DNA from: Rhyacichthys aspro
Taxonomy: Eukaryota > Chordata > Actinopteri > Gobiiformes > Rhyacichthyidae
DNA: 64,000 nucleotides
Direction of reading: 5' to 3'
NCBI GenBank assembly: GCA_036850595.1
Contig: CM072156.1
Span: forward strand, 1,749,180-1,813,179
Shown here: positions 22,277 through 34,829 of the stretch, one piece after another
How positions within the stretch are numbered: the first letter of the stretch is position 1
Layout of the letters: every line of letters starts with the position of its first letter
The notes under the pieces: generated by a model
The model's input: only the letters and a program-made list of their open reading frames with translations
Told to the model about the DNA's origin: nothing
Databases searched by the model: none
Position numbers and translations under genes: made by a program

Positions 22277-25200
22277 ATGCTTTCCTTGGTCATATTCACA
22301 ATGCTGTTTGCTTCTGCCTTTAGCAAACCGTGCAGTAAGTATCATTTTATTAAATAAAATCCAAAAACATAAAGCAGCACAAGGTCACTTTTAAGATCTA
22401 TAATATACTAATAAACTCAAATGGAACTGTTATCTGTCAGAAAATATAATACATTATTATAAAGTGTAGTATTAACCCCTTTTAATCTAATTTCAGTATG
22501 TTTTGTGTACACTGAAGTCAATTTTTGTGTCTGAACATTTATATTGAATTAAAACAGCTACAAAACAATCAGCATCTGCTCTGAAGGTAAATGAGACTGT
22601 AGTTGTATCTGTGTCTGAGCTTGATTTGGGAAAGCGTCAGGAATTATGTTTTCTCTAAATTCTAGTTGGTTTGTGGCATTTTTAAACCTTTATGTGTCCT
22701 CCACATATTACTCAACACACACAGTTTTGTTGTATGTTTATAGGTTATTAACCCTGTAGTGTTCTAGAGGAAAACTTCTGCTTCTTCACAGTTTTTGATC
22801 TTATTATTTCCTGCTACAATCTCCCACGTCTTATTATATGTTAAAGTGACTTGTTTTTGTCGACCTGATTGTTGTTAAAATCCTGTGTTTGGTCATGACT
22901 GGATCAAATATGGGGTAAAGGGCAACAAAGACAGAACCATTCATTACATTTTCCAAGATTTCATCACTTAATATATAATAGAGCTCAAAATACTTCATAT
23001 AAAAAGTGTAATGAACTATTTGTGGTCTTCTGTATGTTTTAATGTGTGGACTATCTTTTAGATTCAGTATTTTGAAGTAAAAAATGACATAATACAATCA
23101 AATTCAGTGGAAACCTCTGGGACATTCACTGATTTTGTAATGAACTGGGTGTTTTTGGATCAGAGTCAGTTTGATTTCCTGTTTTTGAAGCTGCTGAGAC
23201 TGCACTTCTAGTTTTGTTAAAAGTCAGCAAGACAGACCTGAGTGAGTTTATGAAACAGAGCTTTTAAAGACTTTTTCCTGTGACTGTTGTGTTGGGAAAT
23301 AAGGACATTACAGAACAGAACCTGCTGTTACCAGAGTGAGAACAAAGACGTGAGAGGAAAGGTTATAGTTATAGCCAGAGGTAGGGCTATGATATTGCCC
23401 TTAGTCAGAGACGTTTGCTCAGGCCTTTTATGTTGGAGTTTGTCCATCAATAACAGTAAGACTTACACAGTAGGATGTGTGCAAAAGAGTATTTTAGTTT
23501 TAAAAATGAGGCCAAAATCATGAAACCTGTAAAACATGTGGCTCCTATCTGTAAGGTTTCCATGTTAAGGTCCTGCTGAAAACAGTAAGTTTAAAGATTA
23601 TTTCATACTTTGGAATAAAAGTTACAGAGGGACGTTATTCCACGACAATGCAATTTAACACTGTTGTGAACTCAGGCCTAATATTTGACTGTTTATTTCT
23701 CCTCAGAGTTAGAACTGTATTAGTGTCCAATCAGACCCTGTTTTTCAGTTGTTTTCTGTCTCTTTCCTCAGGCCCTGATGGATCGAACTCTGAGCTGCTC
23801 GTCTCCCTGAACAAGGCTCTCCTCCGGTCTTTAGAGACACCCGAGGGTCTTCCTAATCCCAGCGTCCACATCGCTCTGAGACTGTCCCAGCAGCACAACC
23901 TCGTCAAAGAGAGCCAGCACCTCCACAAACTCACCAGCCACCTGCACAACCACATTCAGAGGTTACACACTTTACACTCACATCAATCTGGCAACGATTC
24001 GTCTGCTCCAGGGTTCCACAGCCTTTTTTCACAAGAGACCAGTTACATGTCATTTTATTCACGGACAGCTGTGTTAGATATTTCACAGACCACAGTTTCA
24101 GCATGAATTAAATGACTGTACTTCTAAAGGTGGTTTTAGTTCCAGTTACAGCAGAAAATCCCATTTCACATAGATATTGGAAATGGAAGCAGGGTTTTTG
24201 TGGTATTGTTGTTCTCAGGATGTTACACCTTTATTTTATTTTATTTTATTTTATTTTATTTTATTTTATTTTATTTTATTTTATTTTATTTTATTTTATT
24301 TTATTTTATTTTATTTTATTTTATTTTATTTTATTTTATTTTATTTTATTTTATTTTATTTTATTTTATTTTATTTATTTTATTTTATTTTATTTTATTT
24401 TATTTTATTTTATTTTATTTATTTATTTTTTATTTTATTTTATTTTATTTTATTTTAAACAAATAATAATAATTCAGTAGTCCCTTTGCCAGTCGAAAAG
24501 GGCAACCAAATTAAAATCACTGTAAAATTACACAATGTACAGTAAATTTACAGTTAACAATAAAATCAAGTAAACAGAGCATCAGTGCCACAAATCTGTG
24601 TCTCAACGAGCCATTTTTAGCGTTCTTCTTAAATGAATAGAATGGAGACTTTAATCTAAAATGTCCAAATTGTTTATTGCCTCGGTTCTTCTTCATGTTG
24701 TCTTTCAAAACATTCCAAATTGGTTTCTCTGGTGGCTTCTTAGCTTCGTTGGAGCCGTTGTGTATTTCTCAGACCAGGCTCGGGGCTTGTGTATCACCTG
24801 TTGCAGCGATCTCGTAATTTAGTCTCTTGGTATTTTCTCTTGTCTTCTGCCTTTCATCATTGGGCCTCTTCCTCTAATCAAAGACACTCTCTAGAGACAA
24901 TTGTTTTTGCTCATTTTAGCGCAGAATTAAACTAGAACATGTTAGATTTTGTATCATAACTATATCTACATCTGTCATTCTGCTGTAAAAACTTATATTT
25001 ACTCTCCTAATATCTACACTTCCTTGAATATTCCCTGAGCCTGCTCTGTTCTCGTCCTCAGTTCTTTGTCCAGCGTCCCGTCGGTGTCCGGTCTCTTGGC
25101 GCTGTACACGTTGGCGCTGAAGTCGTCCTGTTACGACCTCGGCACCGTCAGGTTCACCGTGAACGACAAGAACGAGTCGCTGCTGAGTCACCTGAAGGAG

Positions 25201-28200
25201 CAGATGAGGAAAGAGAAAGAGAACACCGTTTGTGAGTTTGACATACGCAGAAGGTCAACGGAGTCATAAACAGGGATTAACACACTTCTCTGGTTACAGC
25301 GCTCCACTAAAGGCTTTTATTACACTATACTTACACTGTGTTACGTGTTTATTCATTTACCAATTAGTTTATACTTAGATTTCAATTAGACTAGTGTTCT
25401 TATCGGAGAAAATACAAAGTCTTCTGCAATAAAATCTGTAACGCCAACACAGACGTTTTTATTGTCTGTTCATTAAATAATCCACTGTCAATGATGTCAC
25501 TTAAGGCGAAGCAAGCTAATTTTATATTTACAGCACAATTCATTCTCTGGGTTCAGCCTCACGGAAACAAAAGACAAATTTAAAGCACACAGAATAGTTT
25601 TGGAATTAGAAACGTAAGTAAAACACATCATTAACTACAAAGTAAATGAGTAAAGTAAAGTGCAGATAAAAATAAACTTTTTTCGCTCAGACTTGAACAT
25701 TGTCAACGTCGAGGCTCGTCCGACTTCATCTAGAGTCTGTCTGATTTTCTTAACTCTGGACTTGAGCAGAAAGTCTGTCCCGAGAACATTTAGGACTTAA
25801 ACACTCTCTGTAACAGCAGCCGTCCTTAAAAACACTTTATTTTAGACTTTTGTCTCTTCCTTTTATGTTATATTTTTACTAACACACCCCTGAGCTGCTC
25901 TATGGAATAATGAGGCAAATATAACATTTAAATAATCACTCTCCTCCAAAACACAGTGAGTCTTCCTCTTTTCTTTCTGACACAGAGTAACATACACATT
26001 TATCCATTTTAGTGACGTCCTCATGCACTGGATTAAACAGTTCTTGTGGAGAATTAAACGTCCTGTACAAGCAGCAAACACCAGTGATGCACGGCTTGTG
26101 TTTAAATAAATTTGACTGCGGTGACCATTAGTTAAAGCTTGTTGTGCCTCTTTCTGGATCAGCGTGAGTTGCATTTTTTGAAGCCACCCTGTGTAACTTT
26201 TAGCCAGTAGAGAAGGGTAAGAGGGTGGTTTGGAAGAAAGAACATGTCTTCTGAAACAGTGGGTCATTTTAGTGTATTTTGTACAAATCTGACTCTGTAG
26301 GGTCCAGTGTATTGGTCTATTTTGTTTCTTCTATGCGTTGTGTGGTAGAGTCTCGCTCATTAATCTCTGGAGATATGTCCTCGTCCCGGGACAGGAGAGT
26401 TATTTTGGAGGTTTGTGTCCAGCAGAGGGCGCTGTGTCAGTGAGCAAGACCTGATTCTACTGATTTCAGTCTAAGAACAACCAAAATGAGAGAGACAATA
26501 TATATTTTTGGGCTAAAACTTACACCCTTTAAGTTGGAGGGTTCAGAGCCAACAGACGTCCTTTTGTTGATCAGAGCTGTTTCAGTCACAGTGAACGGTC
26601 CATGAGCGTGAGCTGTGGTGCATTCACTGACAATAGAACCAGCTTTAATCAACCTTATGTGTGAAATCTTTCTTGTTTGATGTTTTCTTCCTCAGATAAC
26701 CATCGCCCTTTGACCAACTACTACCAGTACTCGCTGGGCGTGCTGGCTCTGTGCGTGAGCGGGGTCCGGGTCGATCATCACATCAGCAACAAGCTCATCA
26801 AGGCCGTGGACGACGACCACCTGAAACATGGAAACGCAGAGAGTGTCGGTGAGTTTTTCTAATTGTTGCTGTGTGTTTTCAGTGTGATCTTTGTCTGCTG
26901 TATTTAAAGCATTAATATCGTCTGTTTCCTGTAGACACGTGTGCGATGGCAGGAATGGCGCTGCAGTGTGTGAAAGACTCTGGAGCCCACGCTCTGAACG
27001 CAGCTGAACTGGACACAGCTCTGAGGAAGATCCACCAGAAACTGTTGGCGGCTCGAAGACAAGACGGACACATCGGCAACGAGTTCAGCACAGGCCTCGC
27101 CGTTCAAGTACGAAACTGTATCTGTTACTGTTACTGCAGTAGTATACACACAAAACAACAGCAACAACATGTGTTTAGTTTGTGTTACCCACTGTCAGTT
27201 CAGTTTATTTCAGTCTTTCAAAGTAAAATTTGCAACAAAACAATACTTTCACAAAACCTGAAGCATTGACCTTCCTCTTTTAACATTTAAATTAAAATAA
27301 ACAAGTAAAGATAATGATATATATCAAAAGAAAACAACAAGACAGAAAGAAAAATTATTATTCATTATTGTTAACATTAGTTTTATCATCATTATTGTAA
27401 CCATCAAAGGCAGCATGTGACATAAAGGAAGGAAGGAAATGAATGCCTCTTGTGCAGCTCACTGTTTCCGAATGAGTTAGTTCATGTTTTTCTAATAAAA
27501 TAGAATGTCTTTATTGTCATTGCATTGAGGGCAATACAATGAGATTTAAAACAGCTAAAGAAGCTTTTCACACACATCTGCACACATGAACAGAGAAAAG
27601 TTAATTTAGTTATTGGTAAAAAACAAGTAAAAACTTCAGTTAAAGTTTATAAAAGATATTAAGTTTATTTTCTTCTTCAGGCCTTGTTAGCGATGGGTCA
27701 TCAGGTTTCAGACTGCGCTGCGTCGATGGAGGCCATGAGAACGGACGCCAGGAACAACCTGTACCACAATCCCATGGCCGTGTCCCAGGTCCTCCCGGCT
27801 CTGCAGCACAAGTCCTACCTCGGGCTCAAGACCCTGCAGTGCCTCAGCGAAGACGGTACGGCTCTGAACAAACACACAGATGAAACCGGGGAGGAGTGTT
27901 CATGCTTGTATCCGTCCTGAGCAGACTCTCTGGTGCTGGAGGCCGTGGTGGAGCCTGACGTGGAGCTCCAGACTCAGCCCAAAGTCACCGTCTCGTTGAG
28001 AGTGGTCCTGTTCGGAGGAACGCCGTCCGATTATTCTGTGGACGTCCCGAAGGGCAGCTCTCTGTTGGAGGCACTGGAGCGTCTGAGTCGAGAGGACGCC
28101 GGCTTCACGTCAGTTCAAGTCTTTACTTTGAACAAATGGTTAAAACAAACAGAGAGAAAAGAAACATTAATAGTTCTTCAGTAATTAACTCAAACTGAAA

Positions 28201-29177
28201 ACACATATTTGATGTTCCAAAAGGAGTCGCAGGAAGCAGTGCTTATTTGTTCCTACCTCCTTTTTTCCATTTAATTTATTTAAATCTATATTTGACTCAC
28301 GCTTCTACACAGACACACAACCACTTTTCATGATCTCAGATTTACAAAAGAACTATTCAAGCAACAAAACCCGTCTCATTAAGATACTTCTCTAGAAAGG
28401 ATTGTTTGTACATTCTTTTAAACTGATTTCTCTTCAAACCCGTTCCATAAAGTCACTCAACTGATCGCTTATATTATATACATAATTATAAATATTATAT
28501 ATAATTCATAAATATTACCTTTGTTTTAGTTTGGAGTTTGAATAACGACAGGAGATCCCATTACTTAAACACAGATTTAAACTTTCTTTTCACTCTATTT
28601 GCAGAGTTCTTGACTCTTGGCTGCACTCTTTGATTTACTTTTGTATTACTGTGATTTTTATACTTGTTTGAATCGTTTTTCCGTCTGTGTCAGGTTTGAG
28701 AAGGAGTCCAGTCAGTGGGGACCCTTCCTCAGTTCAGTGAACGGAGAACAGGCCCGACAGAGCGACCGCAGATACTGGCATCTGTCAGCAGATGGCGCCG
28801 CGCTCATTCAGGGTGAGCCTCTCTATCTCTGTTCAGTTTTATTATTTCCACGGCCCAATATCACAACAGCTATTGCCTCAAAGGACTTCACAGAGACAAA
28901 CAAGCCCCAGATAGAGCAGACAACCCGGTGAACTCTGATTTCTCCAGCTTTTCAGATCCACACAGTGTCATTTAAAGCCTTAGTGTGACAATAAAACATG
29001 GATTTAGTAAAAAGAACTTCAAATGACTACATAATTAAACTACTATTCATAAAACTCACTCCTCGAGCTGAACCTCAGTCACACTTGTTCCTCTTGTTTT
29101 TCTCTGTTTCTTCAGGCATCAAGGATTATAAGATCGAGGCGCCTCAGAAGATCGTCATCAAAAACACGAGCTACTGA
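22277..29177 (+). CDS. tcn2: Transcobalamin (vitamin B12 carrier)
   Basis: Nine exons join in phase: 22277-22334, 23772-23961, 25062-25231, 26696-26848, 26935-27107, 27681-27855, 27925-28108, 28694-28812 and 29116-29177. The total is 1284 nt and 427 residues, the usual length for the transcobalamin/intrinsic factor/haptocorrin family. Residues 1 to about 17 form a signal peptide (MLSLVIFTMLFASAFS), so the product is secreted. The alpha-helical barrel (about 20-300) shows family words LLALYTLALKSSCYD, LTNYYQYSLGVLALC, DTCAMAGMALQC and ALLAMGHQVSDCAASMEAM, with paired cysteines. From about residue 307 the beta-grasp C-terminal domain follows (VTVSLRVVLFGG, WGPFLSSVNG, YWHLS, GIKDYKI). The two domains clasp cobalamin between them. 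Symbol tcn2 rests on sequence and on ccdc117 linkage; teleost family duplicates make the exact paralogue uncertain. A pentanucleotide repeat of about 226 bp lies in the intron after exon 2. Confidence 0.9.
24229..24456 (+). repeat. (TTTTA)n pentanucleotide microsatellite
   Basis: About 226 bp (roughly 45 units) of TTTTA with two short phase interruptions near 24373 and 24420. It lies in the tcn2 intron 23962-25061. The open frames it produces (LFYFI repeats) are artefacts. Confidence 0.95.
27490..27640. mobile_element. Short interspersed-repeat fragment
   Basis: The words TAGAATGTCTTTATTGTCAT, TGCATTGAGGGCAATACAAT and GAGATTTAAAACAGC match a repeat end common in fish genomes. It is a fragment within the tcn2 intron 27108-27680. 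The class is not assigned. Confidence 0.45.
28838..28915. mobile_element. Interspersed-repeat fragment (GCCCAATATCACAA type)
   Basis: GGCCCAATATCACAACAGCT followed by TTGCCTCAAAGGACTTCACA resembles a common teleost repeat. A smaller match to the same unit (AAAGCCCAATATCACAACAA) occurs at about 32505-32530 in the kinase gene. Confidence 0.45.
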
Positions 29178-29352
29178 AGAGAACCACACACTGAAGGAAA
29201 GAGCTGCTGCATTTGTTTTATTCATAAACATGTCCAGGAATAATTCTAATCATTTCTTTAGATTTAGTCAGTGACTCATTTTCAGCCAAATCAGACTTTT
29301 GTGCATTTTTATGTGAATTATAGTTGATATGTTGGTATGTGATTAGTTTTTA

Positions 29353-29358
29353 AATAAA
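29353..29358 (+). terminator. tcn2: Poly(A) signal of tcn2
   Basis: AATAAA about 175 bp after the tcn2 stop codon, the first canonical hexamer in the 3' UTR. Confidence 0.5.
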
Positions 29359-29399
29359 TGGAATTGAAAACCTTTTTTAATGAGCCCCCTGTTTAAAAT

Positions 29400-30000
29400 G
29401 ATGCCTGATGAAAGGAGAAGGTAAGATAAACTAACTCAAAGGTCTATACATTTATATCATGTACTCCATTTTAACATATAATCTGATTTAACAGCTCTTT
29501 ATGTAATTAAAAAAAAATAAATTAATACAATCCTTTCAAATATAACAGTACTTAGATACCCTATTATATTGTATTAATTATAGATACACTTTTTTCAGTT
29601 TATCAGTTCTACAAAGGACTGATGTCAAATGATTCCCCTTTTAAAATGAAAAGTAAACAACTAATATCCATCTTTTTTGCTAATGTTAGTTTTTTGTTAT
29701 TGAACCCAGGGATTTTTTACTGAAAAAAGTAACGTTTTAACTGCAAATAGATGTAGTTCTCCAGAATTTATTATCTGACTTTTTATTTTTCCTTCAAAAA
29801 AAAAAGATTCCTTTTTCAGAAAATCATCCAATTAGTAATTACGTTGATTAATTAATTACGCTGCGATATTTATATTTAATTAATATATAATAATCGTGAC
29901 CAAATATATTAAACTGAATGTGTTTTTAATTTTTATATTGTGACTTTTTTAATATATATATTTTCAACTGGCAATAAGCATGCTTTTATTGTGAAATTCT
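29400..30000. other. Intergenic tcn2-kinase interval
   Basis: Very AT-rich sequence with no coding exon visible. It ends in the kinase promoter. Confidence 0.5.
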
Positions 30001-30005
30001 CCCGC

Positions 30006-30014
30006 ACCGGAAGT
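30006..30014 (+). promoter_or_regulatory. ETS/GABP site in kinase promoter
   Basis: ACCGGAAGT is a perfect ETS-family (GABP/NRF-2) core about 245 bp before the ATG. GABP sites are frequent in promoters of nuclear genes for mitochondrial proteins, which suits a mitochondrial kinase. No TATA box is obvious. Confidence 0.45.
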
Positions 30015-30257
30015 TCCTCTTTTGTAATTCACATGTGTTTCATTTTAAAAGTTATCGCCAAGCTCTGAGTAGTTTAATACCTTCAGATGTGATTTTCTGA
30101 CTGAAATTCAATATAAAAGTATAAATATTTGGCCCAGGTTACACGAAGAGTGAGGTGAGCTAACGTTAGCTAGCATGAACGCCGGTTAGCACGTTGTTTT
30201 TAGCATTAGCTACGTCACATCCATCATCTTCTGCTTTAAGCACAGTTTGTGGCAGTA

Positions 30258-33200
30258 ATGTTGAGAAGTTGCGTGTCTAAATTAAATCCCAGGTCGTGTT
30301 TGCTGCCGTTTGTCAGGTCTGGATGTAATGCGGCTCCGAAACTCTGGAAAACTGCGAGAAACTCAACCAAAACACAGAATATTAGCTTCCAGACCATGGC
30401 ACAGAAGTCAAACAAGTGTAATTCTGGAACAACTGCGAATAATAATGAGGCAAAAACCCGCATCAAGAGAGTTTCCATCGAAGGCAACATCGGTAAGACT
30501 AGTGCATGTGTAAAAATGTAGTTAAATGTGAATACATGGCTATATTTTCTGAATTAAACTGGTTTAAACAGTGATCTGAAGCCTGTGTCATGTAAATACT
30601 GCTGCTTAAATTATTCATGTAATAAAGTGAAAGTATTGAAGTAAAATGGAAGAAAGAGACTCGAGTACATCATTTCTGGAGATGAATAGACTAATATAAC
30701 CGTATTTGTATTGAGAGTGATTTTTATTTATTTTGTAGAGATTGGTTTTCTTTTCTCCTTTTTTTTTTTTTAATATTTTTTTAATTCTTTTTTATTTTTA
30801 CTGAGTTGTTTTTAGATTCTTAAATATTTTGATATTTATTTATTTATTATATTTCTGTTATTTTTTATCTTTCATTTAGTCGTGTCTGTAACAAAAAATA
30901 CTTCTGATTCTGATATTGACACTCAAGGGTTAGATTCAAGGGTTAGAGATTTAGTGGTAATTTTAAGCATTTTAACACAGTTTTACTCACATAAAGTTAT
31001 ATTAAGGATGAGGGAAAATCCATCTGACAAACATGGAGTTTCCTGTTGCATTTTGGATGATGATGTGTTATTTTTAGCTGATCTGATTATAAGTTATGTC
31101 TTGTTAATCCTCAGCTGTTGGGAAGTCGACTTTTGCCCGGCTGTTGAAGGCGTCCTGTCCAGACTGGGAGGTGGTGGCAGAACCCGTGAGCCAGTGGCAG
31201 AACATCAGGAGTGGAGGCTCTGGGGTGAGTTTACGTCTCAGCCTTTAACAGAGCTCTAATACAGACCCCACTCATCCCGTCCCGTCGCAGGGGTCCCAGT
31301 CGACGGTGAGTAACCTGCTGCAGATGATGTACCAGGACCCTCAGCGCTGGTCCTACACCTTCCAGACCTACTCCTGCATGAGTCGCCTGAGGACCCAGCT
31401 GCAGCCCCCTCCTCCTCGTCTGCTGAGCTCAGAGGGGACTCCTGTCCAGGTGTACGAGCGCTCCGTCTACAGCGACAGGTAAACTCTGCTCCTTTAATGA
31501 GGATGAGTCGAATATTATATGATCACATTATATCATCAACTACAGATTAAAAAACTGAGAAAATGTACTAAGACAGTGGTGTCAAACTCAAAGAGGTGAG
31601 GGGCCGCGATAGTTCATAAGAGTCCTTTCAGAAGCCGAAGATGGTGACATTTGGGAAGCTTTTATTAATTTTGAATTTGAGATTTCATCTTCTTTTGAGT
31701 TTTACAAAAGGTAACTTTAACATTGTTTTCCTCTGTTTATGGAAAATGGTTTTAGTTGGATTTGAACTGGTTTTTGATGGATCTGAACAGATTTTGATGG
31801 ATTTCAACTGGTTTTATTTGTATTTGAATTGATTTTATATGGATTTGAACTGGTTTAAGATGGATTTGTGCAGATTATATATATCTTTGTAGCAAAAACT
31901 GATTAAGATTTCTCAAACAAATCAAATTAATCTGATTCAAATCCAACCAAAACCTGTTTAGATCCGTCTAAAACTTGTTCAAATACAATTAAAACCTAGT
32001 GTCAAAAAATATCATCTACTACATGCATTGGAGGACCACCATTGTTCATGTTTCAGAGCCAAATTCTGTCTTTTTGTTCGTGGTTTTTTTTGACAAACAT
32101 AACTGAGAATGACTAAAAGTTCCCCCGACTAGAGCTCCATTCATATTTTTTCTAACAATAATGGATGTGTTAAACTGCCTGACTCTCACTGAACTCTTAC
32201 AGAAACAACTTCAGTCAAACAGCAGCTTTAAAGTGTCAAACTAAATTTTAAATGCTCAAGGTTTACCAAAAACCTACACTTTATTTTTTTAAAGCCAGTT
32301 GAATTTCATAATAATTCTTCACCGAAAATTCTAAATAAAAACATACATTATTTCTTGAACATTTGGACGTTTTTAATCATTTTCCAGGTCTTTTCCATTT
32401 CTATAAAACACATTTAATACACATTACATTGTTATTATGCTTTTAAGACAACATTATTCAACTGTTACTGAATCATCACATTTTTAATTTCAATTTTATT
32501 TCTAAAGCCCAATATCACAACAATTGCCTGTATTTGTAGAAATATGGGCACCAATAGAATCCTTTTTAAAGTCGTTAAGGATTTCATGGCGTGACAGCAC
32601 AAAAAATAAATAAATAAATGAAAAATATGAAATTATGTGAAGATATGATTGTGTAGTACCTGGAAATTATTGTATGACTTAATGAATGCCTTGCACTTTG
32701 TTATTTTACCTGAACTTATGTTAAATTGTGTGAATATAGTAAGACATTTGTTCATTAATTAATTAAAAGAAAACATCAACAACAATAAAAATGAGAAATG
32801 ATTCACTCTTTACTTCCATCCTCCTCAAACTCTCTTGTTTCAGGTACATCTTTGCTCTGAACTCCTTCGAGCTCGGCTGCATCGACTCCACAGAGTGGGC
32901 CATCTACCAGGACTGGCACTCGCTGCTGGTGGAGGAGTTCGGCCACCGGGTGGAGCTAGAGGGCATCATCTACCTCCGAGCGCCTCCTCAGGTCCCGACC
33001 GCAGCAGATGGACCGGCTCTCGCGCTCTCGGCGGGAAACGTTAACGGTGTGGGGTCTTTTCAGGTCTGTATGGAGCGGCTGAAGATCCGGGGGAGACCGG
33101 AGGAGCAGGGAGTGGGGCAGGATTATCTGGACAAACTGCACCTTCAACATGAGAAGTGGCTCGTGGAAAAGAGCACCGAGTAAGTCACGAGGAGAGGTTT

Positions 33201-34736
33201 GTAGAGGTGTGTCTCCAGACTCAGACTTTAAAACAGTCCGACAAAAGAAGAACCAGGACCAGAACATAATCTAAGAACTTTACAGATGTTTCTAATGGAG
33301 CTACAGTCTCGGGTTGAATGGACATTTTGGGTAAAAAACAGGACAATTTAATTCAGAGACAGGTCTGTAGACAGTCTGCTGTAGTGATGGATGTTTGTTA
33401 AAAGTCTAAAGTTTATTGCAACAGGAATCATCTGAAAAAATGAGACCTTAAGACGTGATCTAGTCTTTATAATGAAGGATTTTAATAGATGAGAATGATC
33501 AGTCCACAGCAGGATTTTGGGAAATAATCCAAGATCTACAGTCACTACAGTAAACTCCAAAGAGAAAAGTTTCAGCTCAGCTCTAAACTTTAATTTAATG
33601 TAATGTATTAGTATTTTGGGGTGAAAAATTGGTCTGGTTTGAACTTTTTTTAAATAAAAGAAGCAGGAAAGGTGCTGTTGGAGGAGATTGATTAAAATGG
33701 GAAGAGTAGGGACATTTGTGTGTTTCTACAGGTTTTTATTTGGAGATGGGACACAGAGAGTGACGTGGGACAGTCCCCATTAAATAAGGACACGTGGTCG
33801 GCACAAACGAGGGAATATAAGCTAAAAATAAAATCTTGAAATCCATTTTTTAATTAAACATCTAGAGGTCTCCAGGAGGAAAAGCAGTCTTGTTTCTTGT
33901 TGAGCACATTGTTTTTAGTTCCTGAAGTATCTGATTTAGTTTTTTTGTCCTGGTCTCAGACTCCACTTTAAAAAAAAAAGGTCAAACCGCACCAATTTTT
34001 CACCACAAAATACTAATACGTTACATTAAATCAAAGTTTAGAGATGAAACTTTTATCTTTGTAGTTTATCGTTGTAGTCTGTAGTGATCCTGGAATTATC
34101 TCTGTCTCATTAAACACTGAAGCATCACCAACATTTACTGCTGTTTCTCTATTTTCTAAGAGTCTGTTTGTTTCAGGATCCACTTTGAGAAGCTGGGGCA
34201 GGTCCCGGTGCTGCAGCTGGACGCCAGTGTGGAGTTCCAGAGCGACTCTCAGGTGCAGCAGCAGTTTATCACAAAGGTAGGCTTTACATTTGCCATTTGC
34301 AGTAAAAAAACACATTAGAACGAGGTTTTAACGAGCTCAAAACCAAACAAAACATATAAAGCGCTTGTTAAATGTTGTTTGAGGAGGTTTAAAGCATGTT
34401 CGGCCTCACAGCTCGAGGACAGGATCTTTTTGTGTCAAGAACTCGTCCATTTAATCGAACGAAATTCACATTATTAACAATTGTATAACCTGAGAAAGAA
34501 GTCATTTATAAATATCTTACATAACTGGTAAATCTTTCTTTTCTTCAGTGAGATTTCCAAATAAAAAATGCTAAGTTACGATTTTTCTTGGTAAATTCCT
34601 TTAATTTGTGCAAAAGAAAATCCGTTTCTGGGACGTTTTGACTGTTTAAATGATGAAGTCAAACCTTCACGTTCCATAATGTGATCCTAAATTACAGTTT
34701 TATTTCCAGGTGAAGGACTTTTTCGATGCTTTATGA
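30258..34736 (+). CDS. dguok: Deoxynucleoside kinase, dGK/dCK family, probably mitochondrial
   Basis: Seven exons join in phase: 30258-30492, 31115-31224, 31291-31478, 32844-32991, 33064-33179, 34177-34276 and 34710-34736. The total is 924 nt and 307 residues. The enzyme phosphorylates deoxynucleosides with ATP in salvage. Visible motifs are the P-loop GNIAVGKST (76-84), EPVSQWQNI, the substrate/Mg segment YERSVYSDRYIFA, IYQDWHS, and the Arg-rich lid RLKIRGRPEE. The N-terminus before residue 47 is rich in Arg, Lys and Ser and lacks acidic residues, as in a mitochondrial targeting peptide. PVQVYERS, APPQVC and QHEKWL favour DGUOK; TRIKRVSIEGN and RGRPEEQG recall DCK. A vertebrate dCK2-type paralogue is therefore an alternative. 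The 72-nt intron 32992-33063 is in frame and free of stops. Starting at Met47 would give a 261-residue cytosolic-size form. Confidence 0.8.
31571..32040 (+). mobile_element. Degenerate non-autonomous hAT-like element (copy B)
   Basis: It begins CAGTGGTGTCAAACTCAAAG, a typical terminus of this family. It shares with copy A the block GGGAAGCTTTTATTAATTTT and the internal GGTTTTAGTTGGATTTGAA units (31748-31860). The right end is decayed. It lies in the kinase intron 31479-32843. Confidence 0.55.
33401..33690 (+). mobile_element. Interspersed repeat, family R2 (copy 2, internally deleted)
   Basis: It shares TAAAGTTTATTGCAACAGGA and the following roughly 115 bp with copies at 19020 and 58620. It then jumps to the other end of the element (GTATTAGTATTTTGGGGTGA...). 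The central block present in the other copies is missing. It lies in the kinase intron 33180-34176. Confidence 0.6.
33964..34050 (-). mobile_element. Interspersed repeat, family R2 (fragment, inverted)
   Basis: It is the reverse complement of 33579-33660 at roughly 90% identity by eye. It holds only the end carrying ACCAATTTTTCACCACAAAA. Together with copy 2 it forms an inverted pair inside one intron. Confidence 0.65.
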
Positions 34737-34799
34737 AAATAACTCCTAGAGACTGTAAACCCTGAGAATGAGCTGGACGCCTCTGGATCCACGACATTC

Positions 34800-34805
34800 A
34801 ATAAA
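34800..34805 (+). terminator. dguok: Poly(A) signal of the kinase gene
   Basis: AATAAA 64 bp after the stop codon, followed by U-rich sequence. Confidence 0.6.
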
Positions 34806-34829
34806 ACTGTTACTGTTCTGCCTTTATTC

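Noticed and set aside
24112..24480. Three overlapping Phe/Leu/Tyr/Ile-rich frames that look like membrane proteins
   Set aside because: They are translations of the TTTTA microsatellite in all three phases.
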